Source: Paenibacillus marchantiophytorum (GTDB taxonomy: Bacteria > Bacillota > Bacilli > Paenibacillales > NBRC-103111). Taken from it: a DNA stretch of 64,000 nt. The stretch spans positions 62,001-126,000 of the forward strand of contig NZ_BMHE01000013.1 in assembly GCF_014640555.1 (NCBI RefSeq). The letters run 5' to 3'. The position numbers were made by a program, and so were the translations under genes. Positions 36,029 through 44,047 of this stretch are shown here, piece after piece (the stretch's first letter is position 1; each line of letters begins with the position of its first letter). The notes beneath the pieces were generated by a model, which saw only the letters and a program-made list of their open reading frames with translations, ran no database searches and was not told the DNA's origin.

Positions 36029-36880
36029 CTAAAACTGTGTCAAGGTTATCAGGAGAACCCCGACTAGCAAGACCGTTTCCAACAACTCATTCAAAGCGCC
36101 GTAGGTATCTCCTGTTAACCCGCCTAGTTTGCTATTCATGTAGGCAGCGAAGATCCAACCGGCTATCACCGTCACCAACATGTAACCGCAAACGATGATC
36201 CAAACTCTCGGATCTGCCAGAACAGCATAAGAACCCTTGCCTAGCGCCAAGCTCGCAGTAATCGTAGTTGTAAGAAGGGCTACTAAAAAAGAACAGCTGA
36301 CATGCGGCTTGCGCACACTGCGAAAAAGACTGCCAAGCCCGCTTTCCTTGCGCGCATAAGGCCAGCCATAGATCGCCATGACCATGAACCAGCGGCTCCA
36401 AACCGGGACCAACACAAGCAGAAAGCTTACGCCTCCTTCGTGACCAGCTATATGCAAGTCCAATAAGGAATAAAGAATTGCAAACTTGAGAAGCACATGC
36501 AAGACGCAGACGATGACACCCATCGCTCCAACCCGGCTGTCTTTCATGATCTCGAGCATCATCTCGCGCGGCCGATGACTCAGAATTCCGTCTGCCGTAT
36601 CCATCAAACCATCGAGATGAAGTCCTCCCGTTAAGACGATCCACAGCCCCAGCAGCAGCACTGCCGCAGGCATCGGAGGCAGGATGAGACCCAACCCTTT
36701 GCCAGCCAGCAATAAAAGCAAGCCGATTACGCACCCGGCGAGCGGATAGAATACAACGCTGCGCCGAAAAACCCGCTCTGTATATTCAATTTGCACAGGA
36801 ATCGGCAAACGGGTAAGAAACTGAAAGGCCGCCAGACAGGCCCGCAGCCAATCTAGAACAACCACACGAGCATTACGCAT
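36029..36880 (-). CDS. cobS: Adenosylcobinamide-GDP ribazoletransferase
   Basis: CobS joins adenosylcobinamide-GDP to alpha-ribazole in the membrane, giving cobalamin. The 283-residue protein is mostly membrane helices and carries FLTRLPIP at the start, then GGLHLDGLMDTADGI and LEIMKDSRVGAMG. These hold the acidic residues of the family active site. GGGAGGATTGCT precedes the ATG. It overlaps the end of cbiB by 28 bases in another frame. Confidence 0.93.
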   Translation of the reverse strand: MRNARVVVLDWLRACLAAFQFLTRLPIPVQIEYTERVFRRSVVFYPLAGCVIGLLLLLAGKGLGLILPPMPAAVLLLGLWIVLTGGLHLDGLMDTADGILSHRPREMMLEIMKDSRVGAMGVIVCVLHVLLKFAILYSLLDLHIAGHEGGVSFLLVLVPVWSRWFMVMAIYGWPYARKESGLGSLFRSVRKPHVSCSFLVALLTTTITASLALGKGSYAVLADPRVWIIVCGYMLVTVIAGWIFAAYMNSKLGGLTGDTYGALNELLETVLLVGVLLITLTQF

Positions 36881-37830
36881 AGCAATCCTCCCATCACTAC
36901 GAAGCTGACGCCGTACAACATGCGGACGGCGTAGACAATATCCTGCTGCGTCCGCGGACGCAGCGGCCAGCCCAGGCGGGCGCGCTCGCTTGCCGCGCCG
37001 CCGTAGACGTTCAGCCCGCCAAGCTCAATTCCGAGTGCCCCGGCTACCGCCGACTCTGGAATTCCGCTGTTCGGGCTGGGATGCAAGTGCGCGAAGCGGC
37101 GGATCGCAGCCGCCGAGCGCTTCGCCGAGAGGCCCGGCTGCAGCAGGGCAACGAGGATCAGCAGGAGGCCGGTCAGCCGGGCCGGAATCCAGTTCATGAC
37201 GTCGTCCCAGCGGGCCGACGCCCAGCCGAAATGACGGTATCTGTCATTTCGGTAGCCGACCATCGAATCCATCGTATTCGCTGCCCGGTACAGCATCGCG
37301 AGCGGCGCCCCGCCGAGCAGCGCGTAGAACAAGGGCGAGATCACCGCGTCGACAATGTTCTCGGCCACGGTCTCAACGACCGCGCGCGTCAGTTCTTCCT
37401 CACCGAGCTCGCCTGTTTCCCGGCCTACGATGTAGCCGGTGTACTTGCGAGCTTCAGTGAGTTCACCCTTGCGCAGCGGACGATAGACCAGATAGGCCGC
37501 ATCCTTTAAGCCTTTGATAGCAATCGTTGTAGAAATCAGCCAGGTACAGACAGCGTACCCAAGCCATTCATGAATCGAACGAGCAGCCAGAATCAGCACC
37601 ATCACAGTGCCGAAACTTACGGTGAGGGTTGACAGTGTAAGCATAATGCCTTTGGCCCGCAACCATCCAGGTGAATCGCTTTCTCTGCGCAGCATCTTTT
37701 CGATGCCGCGAATCCAGCGTCCGATATGAATAACCGGATGGGTCGGCCAATTCGGATCTCCGAGAATCCAATCTACGACAATGGCCGCAGCCGTCATGAT
37801 AACGATTTCCTGCCAAGAGTACATCCACAT
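36853..37830 (-). CDS. cbiB: Adenosylcobinamide-phosphate synthase
   Basis: CbiB attaches aminopropanol phosphate to cobyric acid. The 325-residue membrane protein shows the family start DWILGDPNWPTHPVIHIGRW, then VVETVAENIVDAVISPLFYA, and RAANTMDSMVGYRNDRYRHF near residue 195. ATG at 37830 is preferred because GGTGAT (37834-37839), a match to the extended ribosome binding site, stands four bases away. A GTG at 37839 overlapping the cobU stop is possible. The middle of the gene is distinctly GC-rich relative to its neighbours. Confidence 0.92.
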   Translation of the reverse strand: MWMYSWQEIVIMTAAAIVVDWILGDPNWPTHPVIHIGRWIRGIEKMLRRESDSPGWLRAKGIMLTLSTLTVSFGTVMVLILAARSIHEWLGYAVCTWLISTTIAIKGLKDAAYLVYRPLRKGELTEARKYTGYIVGRETGELGEEELTRAVVETVAENIVDAVISPLFYALLGGAPLAMLYRAANTMDSMVGYRNDRYRHFGWASARWDDVMNWIPARLTGLLLILVALLQPGLSAKRSAAAIRRFAHLHPSPNSGIPESAVAGALGIELGGLNVYGGAASERARLGWPLRPRTQQDIVYAVRMLYGVSFVVMGGLLCVMLVWLF

Positions 37831-37835
37831 GGTAA

Positions 37836-38432
37836 TCACCGTTCCATACTTAGCGACGACTTGCGTTCTTCCAGTCGATAAGCGCTGCTTTTGATCTCAA
37901 TCGGTATCCCTGCCGTGACCAGGAACACCTCATCACATACTTGTGCTAATCGTTGATTCATCCGTCCTGCCAAGTCTCGAAAGCTGCGACCAAGCGGATA
38001 CTCCGGCACGATGCCGTCTCCTACTTCATTCGTGACGAGGATAAGCGGACCCCTGTAGGAAGCAACGGCTTCTGCCAGATCGTCGATCCGTGCCATCGCC
38101 AGCGCTGCCGCATTGGATTCGGACTCATACCTAAGCAGCCAATTGGTCAGCCACAGCGTCAAACAATCCACCAGCACCGCAGCTTCCCCGCTTGCGCCGC
38201 TCGTATGAAGCTGCTGCAGCAGTTCCTGCAAGTCATATGGCTCCTCACGCGTATCCCACGGATAACCGGAATCAAGCCTTTGCTGCTTGTGCAGATCGAC
38301 CCGCTCCCTCATTTCCTCATCATAGATGTAGGAGGTAGCGATATATATCCCCTGCTTGCTGTCATGCATAGCAAGCTTCTCGGCGAACGAGCTCTTGCCG
38401 CTTCGCGCGCCGCCTGTTACCAGAACCGCCAT
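37836..38432 (-). CDS. cobU: Adenosylcobinamide kinase / guanylyltransferase
   Basis: This bifunctional enzyme phosphorylates adenosylcobinamide and then adds GMP. The 198-residue protein has the P-loop GGARSGKSSFAE at residues 7-18, VDCLTLWLTNWL near residue 90 and VTNEVGDGIVPEYPLGR, all typical of CobU. It sits between cobT and cbiB, with its stop a few bases before the cbiB start. Confidence 0.94.
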   Translation of the reverse strand: MAVLVTGGARSGKSSFAEKLAMHDSKQGIYIATSYIYDEEMRERVDLHKQQRLDSGYPWDTREEPYDLQELLQQLHTSGASGEAAVLVDCLTLWLTNWLLRYESESNAAALAMARIDDLAEAVASYRGPLILVTNEVGDGIVPEYPLGRSFRDLAGRMNQRLAQVCDEVFLVTAGIPIEIKSSAYRLEERKSSLSMER

Positions 38433-38457
38433 GTCGCCTTCGCCCCCTTCCTTTCAC

Positions 38458-39525
38458 TTACCCCCGTGACACGCCTGCGCTATCGAATGTCGCCATCTCC
38501 TTCATGATCTTGCCTGCGGCATCGATCACGTTGAACACAAGCACAGCGCCTGTCCCCTCGCCCAGGCGCATATCCATCTGCAGCATCGCCGAGAGGCCAA
38601 CCGCTTCGAGCATCTTCGTATGTCCCTGCTCCTGCGATAAGTGCGAGGCGAGCATATAGGACGCGCTTAGCGGTGCTAATCGGCTCGCCACAAGCGCTGC
38701 TGCCGACGAGATGAAGCCGTCGACAACGACAGGGCAGCGATTCTTCGCTGCGCCCAGAATCACGCCTACCAGTCCGGCGATCTCTAGTCCGCCGACTTTC
38801 GTCAATACATCAAGCGCATAATCAGCGCTTGCCACATCGCCTTGGCCCAGCCCGTTTATGGCCAAGGCCTTGTTCACCACAGCCTGCTTATGCAGCCATT
38901 TGGCATCATCAATGCCTGTTCCACGGCCAACGGCTATGCTGGCGTCCAGACCCGTCAGCGCGCACAGAATAGCCGCGCTAGCCGTTGTATTGCCAATCCC
39001 CATCTCCCCCGTGGCGAAAAGGCGATATCCCTTCTCTACCAGCTCATCAACGAGCTCAGCGCCCGCCTGGATAGCTTGTACAGCCTCTTCCTTCGTCATA
39101 GCCGATTCCCGCGCCATATTGCGTGTGCCTTTGCGCACTTTGCGCGAAACAAGCTCTGGATGCTCCAAATCCGCGTTAACGCCCATATCCACGCAGATGA
39201 CATCAGCGCCGGCATGCCTCGCCAACACATTAACCGCAGCCCCGCCGGATAGGAAGTTGAATACCATTTGCGGCGTCACTTCCGCAGGGAATGCACTGAT
39301 TCCTTCCTCGCAGACACCATGATCGCCAGCCATGACGATGACGGCTTTTTTGTCCAAATCAGGCATGATTTCACCCGTAATGCCCGCAACCTGACGCGCG
39401 ATATCTTCCAACTTGCCCAGGCTTCCTTGCGGCTTGGTTAATTGGTTCAAATGATTGTTCGCTTGATTCACTGCCTCTTCATGAATCGGCTCAATACGAT
39501 TAAGAATAGTCGCTAACTTGCTCAT
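38458..39525 (-). CDS. cobT: Nicotinate-nucleotide:dimethylbenzimidazole phosphoribosyltransferase
   Basis: CobT makes alpha-ribazole phosphate, the lower ligand precursor. The 355-residue enzyme has LTKPQGSLGKLEDIA, VMAGDHGVCEEGISAFP, FATGEMGIGNTTASAA and the C-terminal RLGEGTGA with the catalytic glutamate. The start is ATG at 39525 after GGAGGATGACATA. It lies 24 bases from the ABC ATPase gene, within the same operon. Confidence 0.95.
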   Translation of the reverse strand: MSKLATILNRIEPIHEEAVNQANNHLNQLTKPQGSLGKLEDIARQVAGITGEIMPDLDKKAVIVMAGDHGVCEEGISAFPAEVTPQMVFNFLSGGAAVNVLARHAGADVICVDMGVNADLEHPELVSRKVRKGTRNMARESAMTKEEAVQAIQAGAELVDELVEKGYRLFATGEMGIGNTTASAAILCALTGLDASIAVGRGTGIDDAKWLHKQAVVNKALAINGLGQGDVASADYALDVLTKVGGLEIAGLVGVILGAAKNRCPVVVDGFISSAAALVASRLAPLSASYMLASHLSQEQGHTKMLEAVGLSAMLQMDMRLGEGTGAVLVFNVIDAAGKIMKEMATFDSAGVSRG

Positions 39526-39548
39526 TATGTCATCCTCCGATATTTCAC

Positions 39549-40325
39549 TTATTTGCCTGGCTGCAACAAAATTTGCGGTGCTTCGTTGACAGGATGGCGC
39601 AGAACGATTGGTTCTGTTCCATACACCTCTTTGATTAGTTCACTGGTTATGATTTCTTCAGGCGTTCCAATGGCAGCCATTCGCCCATTGTGGATGACCA
39701 TCAAACGCGTGCAGTACTGAGCAGCCAAGTTTAAGTCATGCAGAACCGCAACGACCGTTAACTCCGCTTCGCTCTGCCATTCTCTCATATAATCCATCAT
39801 TTGGACCTGGTACCCAATATCCAGAAAGGTGGTCGGTTCATCCAGCATCAGCAGCCGTGGCTGTTGTGCCATCACTTTGGCCAGCGCAACACGCTGTCGT
39901 TCCCCGCCGCTTAACCGCTCAATGGTCCTGTCGATCAATGGCTCCAAATGCAGCCGTCTCACGATTCCATCAATTAAACCCTCCGCATCTGCGGAATCCT
40001 CGCCTAGCCAATTCTGAAATGGATAACGCCCCATCTCCACCACTTCACGAACCGTAAATCCTACCGGAGGAAGCGCATCCTGCTGCAGCACAGCAAGCCA
40101 TCTCGCCAATTCTTTGCGGGAAAAAGCTGACGCTTCTCGTCCATCCAACTGGACTTTCCCGGTTTTCACAGGATCCATGCCGGATAAAAGTCGAAGCAGC
40201 GTCGACTTCCCGCTTCCGTTGGGTCCGATAATGCCAAAAAATTCGCCTTGCTTGACCTCGAAGGTAATCTTCTCCAGTACTTGCTGCTCCAAGAAGCTTT
40301 GCGAAAGGTGCTCCACTTTAATCAT
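39549..40325 (-). CDS. Cobalamin/corrinoid ABC transporter ATPase (BtuD-like)
   Basis: This 258-residue ATPase belongs to the FecCD-associated importers. Walker A is GPNGSGKSTL, the signature is LSGGERQRV, Walker B is LLMLDEPTTFLD and the H-loop is VLHDLN. It powers uptake by the permease and binding protein encoded just upstream. The start is ATG at 40325 after AGAGGTTGATCAAC. Corrinoid as substrate is inferred from the riboswitch and the operon. The family also serves heme and siderophores. Confidence 0.92.
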   Translation of the reverse strand: MIKVEHLSQSFLEQQVLEKITFEVKQGEFFGIIGPNGSGKSTLLRLLSGMDPVKTGKVQLDGREASAFSRKELARWLAVLQQDALPPVGFTVREVVEMGRYPFQNWLGEDSADAEGLIDGIVRRLHLEPLIDRTIERLSGGERQRVALAKVMAQQPRLLMLDEPTTFLDIGYQVQMMDYMREWQSEAELTVVAVLHDLNLAAQYCTRLMVIHNGRMAAIGTPEEIITSELIKEVYGTEPIVLRHPVNEAPQILLQPGK

Positions 40326-40330
40326 GTTGA

Positions 40331-41368
40331 TCAACCTCTTAACGTTTTCTTATCCTTATGTAGCAAATACGCAAAAAACGGGGCGCCCAAGAAGGCTGTT
40401 ATGACACCCAGTGGAATTTCGGTTGGACTTAATACCGTGCGAGCCAGCGTATCCGCCCACAGAACGTAGACCCCTCCGCCAATCGCGGATAAAGGAATAA
40501 TCAAGCGATAATCAGGTCCTACAACCAATCGGACCAGATGCGGAACGATGAGACCGACAAATCCAATAACACCAGCAACCGATACGGCAGCTGCCGTCAG
40601 GAAAGTAGCCACGACCAGTACGACTAACTTGGTCCGCTCGACATTGACGCCTAGATGTGACGCTTGCCGCTCCCCCAAAGCGAGCAAATTCAAAGAACGC
40701 GCATAGCCTAAGAGCACAATAATGCCAATAAGCAAATAGGGTGTAATGATGTAAATATACGACCAGCCGCGCATCGCCAGGCTGCCCATTAGCCAGAAAA
40801 CGATCTCATTGATCACCTGTTTGGAAATCGAAACCATGAACGATACGATGGCCCCTAGGAACGCTTGCATAACAACGCCTGACAAGATCAACGTTTCCAT
40901 CTTGAGCTTTCCTTCGATTTGAGCGAGCTTCAGAACTAGAAATAAGGAAAGAAGTCCGGTAATGAAAGCAACAATCGGAATCGACCATTGTCCGAACCAC
41001 GCCATCTGCAGCCCAAAATAGATGAGGAAAGCTGCGCCAACCGATGCCCCTGACGATACCCCGAGCGCATACGGATCTGCCAAGGGATTTCGCAAAACAC
41101 CTTGAAAAGCCGCACCCGCGATAGACAGCGCCGCACCCACCAGAATGCCGAGCAAGACGCGAGGAAATCGCACTTTATTAATAATTTGCTCTGCTGATTG
41201 CTGCCAGTTCGTGTCGATATAGTCCCCAAGCCATGGGATATGCTTGCCCAGTATTCCTGCGATTTGCAAGACAGGCAGATTCGCTGTTCCCAGTGATAAA
41301 CTCACCAGAATAGAAAGAAGAAGGAGTATAACTCCTACTCCTCCCCATAGCACTAATTTTCTTTTCAT
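40331..41368 (-). CDS. Cobalamin/corrinoid ABC transporter permease (BtuC-like, FecCD)
   Basis: This 345-residue permease of the FecCD family has about ten membrane helices. It has the conserved GAALSIAGAAFQGVLRNPLADPYALGVSSGA and VAGVIGFVGLIVPHLVR in the expected order, the latter being the ATPase-contact loop. Its ATG directly abuts the btuF-like stop codon, so coupling is likely. It works with the ATPase and lipoprotein of the same operon. Confidence 0.93.
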   Translation of the reverse strand: MKRKLVLWGGVGVILLLLSILVSLSLGTANLPVLQIAGILGKHIPWLGDYIDTNWQQSAEQIINKVRFPRVLLGILVGAALSIAGAAFQGVLRNPLADPYALGVSSGASVGAAFLIYFGLQMAWFGQWSIPIVAFITGLLSLFLVLKLAQIEGKLKMETLILSGVVMQAFLGAIVSFMVSISKQVINEIVFWLMGSLAMRGWSYIYIITPYLLIGIIVLLGYARSLNLLALGERQASHLGVNVERTKLVVLVVATFLTAAAVSVAGVIGFVGLIVPHLVRLVVGPDYRLIIPLSAIGGGVYVLWADTLARTVLSPTEIPLGVITAFLGAPFFAYLLHKDKKTLRG

Positions 41369-42382
41369 TTATTTCACCAGTTCGGGATAAATGCCTTTAG
41401 CCATTTGAAGCAGTCCGTCTGTCAATCGAGGTCCCGGGCGGCTCAGCATATTTTGATCAAGGCCGATCACTTGCTTGTTCTTCACGGCTTCGATCGTATC
41501 CCAGCCACTGCGCGTACGGATGATTTCGTCCAGTGATTTCTTGCTCTTCGTATCGATAACGCCGTTAGCGAAAAGGATAACCGCCGGATTTTGCTGAATG
41601 ATCTTCTCTTCGCTGATTTGATACCAGCCTTTTCCGTCTCCAGCTACATTGATACCGCCTGATAGCTTAATCAACTCGTCCATGAATTCTCCGCTGCCCA
41701 CAGTCCAGCCTGGGCTGAATTCAATGTAGACTTTCTTCTTATTCTCTTGCTTCACATCTTTGACCGCGTCGACAACCTTTTGACGGTCTGCCTTCATTTT
41801 GACAACAATTTTCTCCGCTTGCTCTTGGTGATCTGTAATCAGTCCATAAGTTTGAATGTTCGCAATCACATCATCCAGCGTCTTAGGCTCTACTTTGAAA
41901 ATGTTAACATTCAATGCGCGAAGCTGCTCCACCGTATCTACTTTCATCGAAACCCCTGTAAACACAATATTCGCATTGGAGGCAATCAGCGCTTCTTGGT
42001 TAGGTTTCGTGATACTGCCTAATTTGGGCTTGGTTTTTGCCGCATCAGGATAATCATCATAATCCGAGACACCTACGATGTTAGCTTCCAAACCTAGAGC
42101 AAACAGTGCCTCGGTTTCTGCCGGTGATACGGATGCAATCTTCTCCGGCGCTTTCTCAAACGTAAACTCTTTGCCTGTTGCATCTTTAACTTTCAATGGA
42201 TAAACGGTCTTTTTCGCTGCTGCTGCCGGTGTTGTTGTCACCGTTGGCGCTTTGGTCCCCTCGCCGCCCAGCTTCGATGGATTCGTTATTTCTGCTTCTT
42301 TCTTCCCACAAGCCGCTAAACTGACTGCCGTTGCTAACGCAACTGTAAGAATCAGCGCTTTTTTGACAAACTTCTTTTCCAT
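41369..42382 (-). CDS. Cobalamin/corrinoid-binding lipoprotein (BtuF-like)
   Basis: This is a 337-residue extracytoplasmic binding protein. The signal peptide ends in the lipobox LAAC (cysteine near residue 24), followed by a Lys/Thr/Ala-rich linker. A two-lobed periplasmic-binding-protein domain of the BtuF/FepB family (about 75-335) follows, including APEKIASVSPAETEALFALG. ATG at 42382 lies nine bases after GAGAGGG. It is the first gene of the B12 operon, 450 bases downstream of the riboswitch terminator. Confidence 0.9.
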   Translation of the reverse strand: MEKKFVKKALILTVALATAVSLAACGKKEAEITNPSKLGGEGTKAPTVTTTPAAAAKKTVYPLKVKDATGKEFTFEKAPEKIASVSPAETEALFALGLEANIVGVSDYDDYPDAAKTKPKLGSITKPNQEALIASNANIVFTGVSMKVDTVEQLRALNVNIFKVEPKTLDDVIANIQTYGLITDHQEQAEKIVVKMKADRQKVVDAVKDVKQENKKKVYIEFSPGWTVGSGEFMDELIKLSGGINVAGDGKGWYQISEEKIIQQNPAVILFANGVIDTKSKKSLDEIIRTRSGWDTIEAVKNKQVIGLDQNMLSRPGPRLTDGLLQMAKGIYPELVK

Positions 42383-42501
42383 TATCATTAACCCTCTCTC
42401 TTTATGCTTGATTTCGATTGATCTTAGCCGGTTTGAGCCTAATAAGAAAGCGGCTTTGCCGCCTTTAGAGATGAACATCTTCATAACGGTTTTTAACAAT
42501 C

Positions 42502-42784
42502 TAGCGAATCGTAGTTCCCTTTGGGCTTTGCAATGACAGAGAGCGTCGTGTGAAAAGGAACTATGATCCGCTAACTGGCGGAAACTGGGGTAAAAGTAAC
42601 ATGAAAAGGAACTGAGATCCGCTATTTAAGCGGAACCTGCTGATTCCAACCGGGAAACGGTGAAATAGCGGATCGTAGTTCCCTCTGGCCTGGAATATGG
42701 CGGTTTTCAGAATTATAGCGTACTGTAGTTCCCTCAAACTCCCGATAATGACACTTTTGGCTAGAACAGCGCAACGTAGTCCCT
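42502..42784. repeat. Six-copy short repeat cluster in the btuF leader, family B
   Basis: A word close to TAGCGGATCGTAGTTCCCT occurs in direct orientation at about 42502, 42665, 42715 and 42766, and inverted at about 42556 and 42607. The copies differ by a few bases. They fill much of the stretch between the riboswitch terminator and the btuF start. Confidence 0.7.
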
Positions 42785-42835
42785 TCGTGCGAGCTAGCTG
42801 GAGTAACTCCGCGTTCATATAAACTCTTATATTTC

Positions 42836-42870
42836 AAAAAAGCCCCCTGTTCCTGAAGGAACAGAGGGAC
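42836..42870 (-). terminator. Terminator of the cobalamin riboswitch
   Basis: GTCCCTCTGTTCC / GGAACAGGGGGC arms with loop TTCA are followed by T6 on the minus strand. It is the likely expression platform of the riboswitch upstream. Confidence 0.85.
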
Positions 42871-42954
42871 GATAAATCGCGGTGTTCAGCAACTTGACGT
42901 TTGCTTCCTGATTTAACGCGATCCTTTTCCTCGAAGGATGTCGTAAAAAGGCTC

Positions 42955-43082
42955 CATGGGCAGGTATCCTGACTTTCCACCTTCGCTTGCGTGGATTACA
43001 GTGGCGGGACCGTGCCGGACTTCAACCGGCTTCCCTTTTAAGCAGACAAGCTTAGGAATAAGCTTGCCAGCACCTATGGCGG
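42955..43082 (-). promoter_or_regulatory. Cobalamin riboswitch aptamer
   Basis: The minus strand shows GGGAAGCCGG, GAAGTCCGGCACGG and CCCGCCACTGTA, with the B12 box GCCACTGTA at about 42998-43006. The aptamer starts with TAGGTGCTGGC near 43078. Adenosylcobalamin binding should favour the terminator at 42836-42870 and turn off the import and synthesis operon. Confidence 0.93.
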
Positions 43083-43124
43083 CGTATTTGACTATCAATC
43101 TCTTTGTCGATTATAGACTTCTTG

Positions 43125-43652
43125 TTACTTTTGTGCAATCACTTTGAGCACTTGCTTGGCTTCATTCAGCTTTGGCGCATTCTGAGGAATGAACGCTACC
43201 AACCCTTTGCCTTCAAAGCCTTGCTCTTTCATCCACTTGTTTCCTGTAAGCGGAATTCCGTATAAATGCTTTTCGGACGGCTTGCCTTCTTCTTTGATTT
43301 CGACGACCCCATCCGGGTAATCCTCCGGTTTAATCGTATCATCCAAGGACACGAAACCTGCTTGATTACTGAGGGATTTAAACTGGTCATCGGCAAGAAT
43401 GAAGATGCCATTGCCGCCGGCAGCTAATTCTACAATCATTTTCTCCAGAGAGAAAATAGGGGAACTAACAACCTTGACCGTAGGGGTCTCGCCCACCTTG
43501 GATTTCAGCGAAACTTCCAATTTCTCCGCCGCTTCACTCGGGAACCCGCTTGATCCCATAATAAAAATAGAAACATCTGGCTTAGGCCCGCCACATCCTG
43601 CCAGCAGTACCATAAGTCCAACCATCATAACCAACAGCCATTTCGCTTTCAT
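43125..43652 (-). CDS. Hypothetical secreted lipoprotein
   Basis: This 175-residue protein has a signal peptide ending in lipobox LLAGC (cysteine near residue 20). The mature part has alternating strands and helices (DVSIFIMGSSGFPSEAAEKL, TVKVVSSPIF, GNGIFILADDQF), like one lobe of a periplasmic binding fold. It is too short for a complete binding protein. Its product is separate from the B12 operon, because the riboswitch lies downstream of its stop. No family recognised. GGAGGT lies eleven bases before the ATG. Confidence 0.65.
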   Translation of the reverse strand: MKAKWLLVMMVGLMVLLAGCGGPKPDVSIFIMGSSGFPSEAAEKLEVSLKSKVGETPTVKVVSSPIFSLEKMIVELAAGGNGIFILADDQFKSLSNQAGFVSLDDTIKPEDYPDGVVEIKEEGKPSEKHLYGIPLTGNKWMKEQGFEGKGLVAFIPQNAPKLNEAKQVLKVIAQK

Positions 43653-43700
43653 GTTGTGAACGTACCTCCGTATGTGATCTATATCCTTCTGTAGTCGCGA

Positions 43701-43726
43701 GAAAAGTCGGTTTTCACCGACTTTTC
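43701..43726 (-). terminator. Terminator of the Spo0E-like gene
   Basis: AAAAGTCGG / CCGACTTTT arms overlap the stop codon, followed by TCTCG on the minus strand. The T-tract is part of the stem. Confidence 0.6.
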
Positions 43727-43980
43727 TTCCCGTTGTTCATATATTCATTTATTCTTTGGTCTAGGATTGTACTCAATTCGACGACAGATTCAGAGGTCAT
43801 TTCTTCCCCATCGAGAACCAACTGTTCCAGCTTACGTCGTAAAGAATGAATCTCTTCTTCGAGTAAGATGAGGGAATTCCGCTTCTTCGCACGCTTAGTC
43901 AACCAACACTTTCCGAAATCTTGTTCACGAATTTGAATATGTTTCTGATAGGTTGATAGTTGGTATTCCATAAAAGCCAT
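43714..43980 (-). CDS. Spo0E-like aspartyl-phosphate phosphatase, extended N-terminus
   Basis: The C-terminal half (about residues 42-82) matches the Spo0E family: two helices with EEEIHSLRRKLEQLV and the signature S-x-x-LDxxIxxY, seen as STILDQRINEYM. Such proteins dephosphorylate Spo0A-phosphate and delay sporulation. Here a basic N-terminal extension of about 40 residues precedes the domain, making 88 residues instead of about 55. The start is ATG at 43980 after GGGAGGGATGAGC. The exact target is inferred. Confidence 0.7.
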   Translation of the reverse strand: MAFMEYQLSTYQKHIQIREQDFGKCWLTKRAKKRNSLILLEEEIHSLRRKLEQLVLDGEEMTSESVVELSTILDQRINEYMNNGKKSR

Positions 43981-44047
43981 GCTCATCCCTCCCTACTACA
44001 AGAATACCAGTTTTCTGACATAATGAACATATCTATTACTTAACAAT

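Noticed and set aside
36132..36734. 200-codon alternate frame within cobS
   Set aside because: Same-strand out-of-frame reading through a clear membrane protein gene; no start site.
42838..43082. Possibility that the cobalamin riboswitch controls the lipoprotein gene at 43125
   Set aside because: The riboswitch lies downstream of that gene's stop and faces btuF, so it controls the B12 operon.
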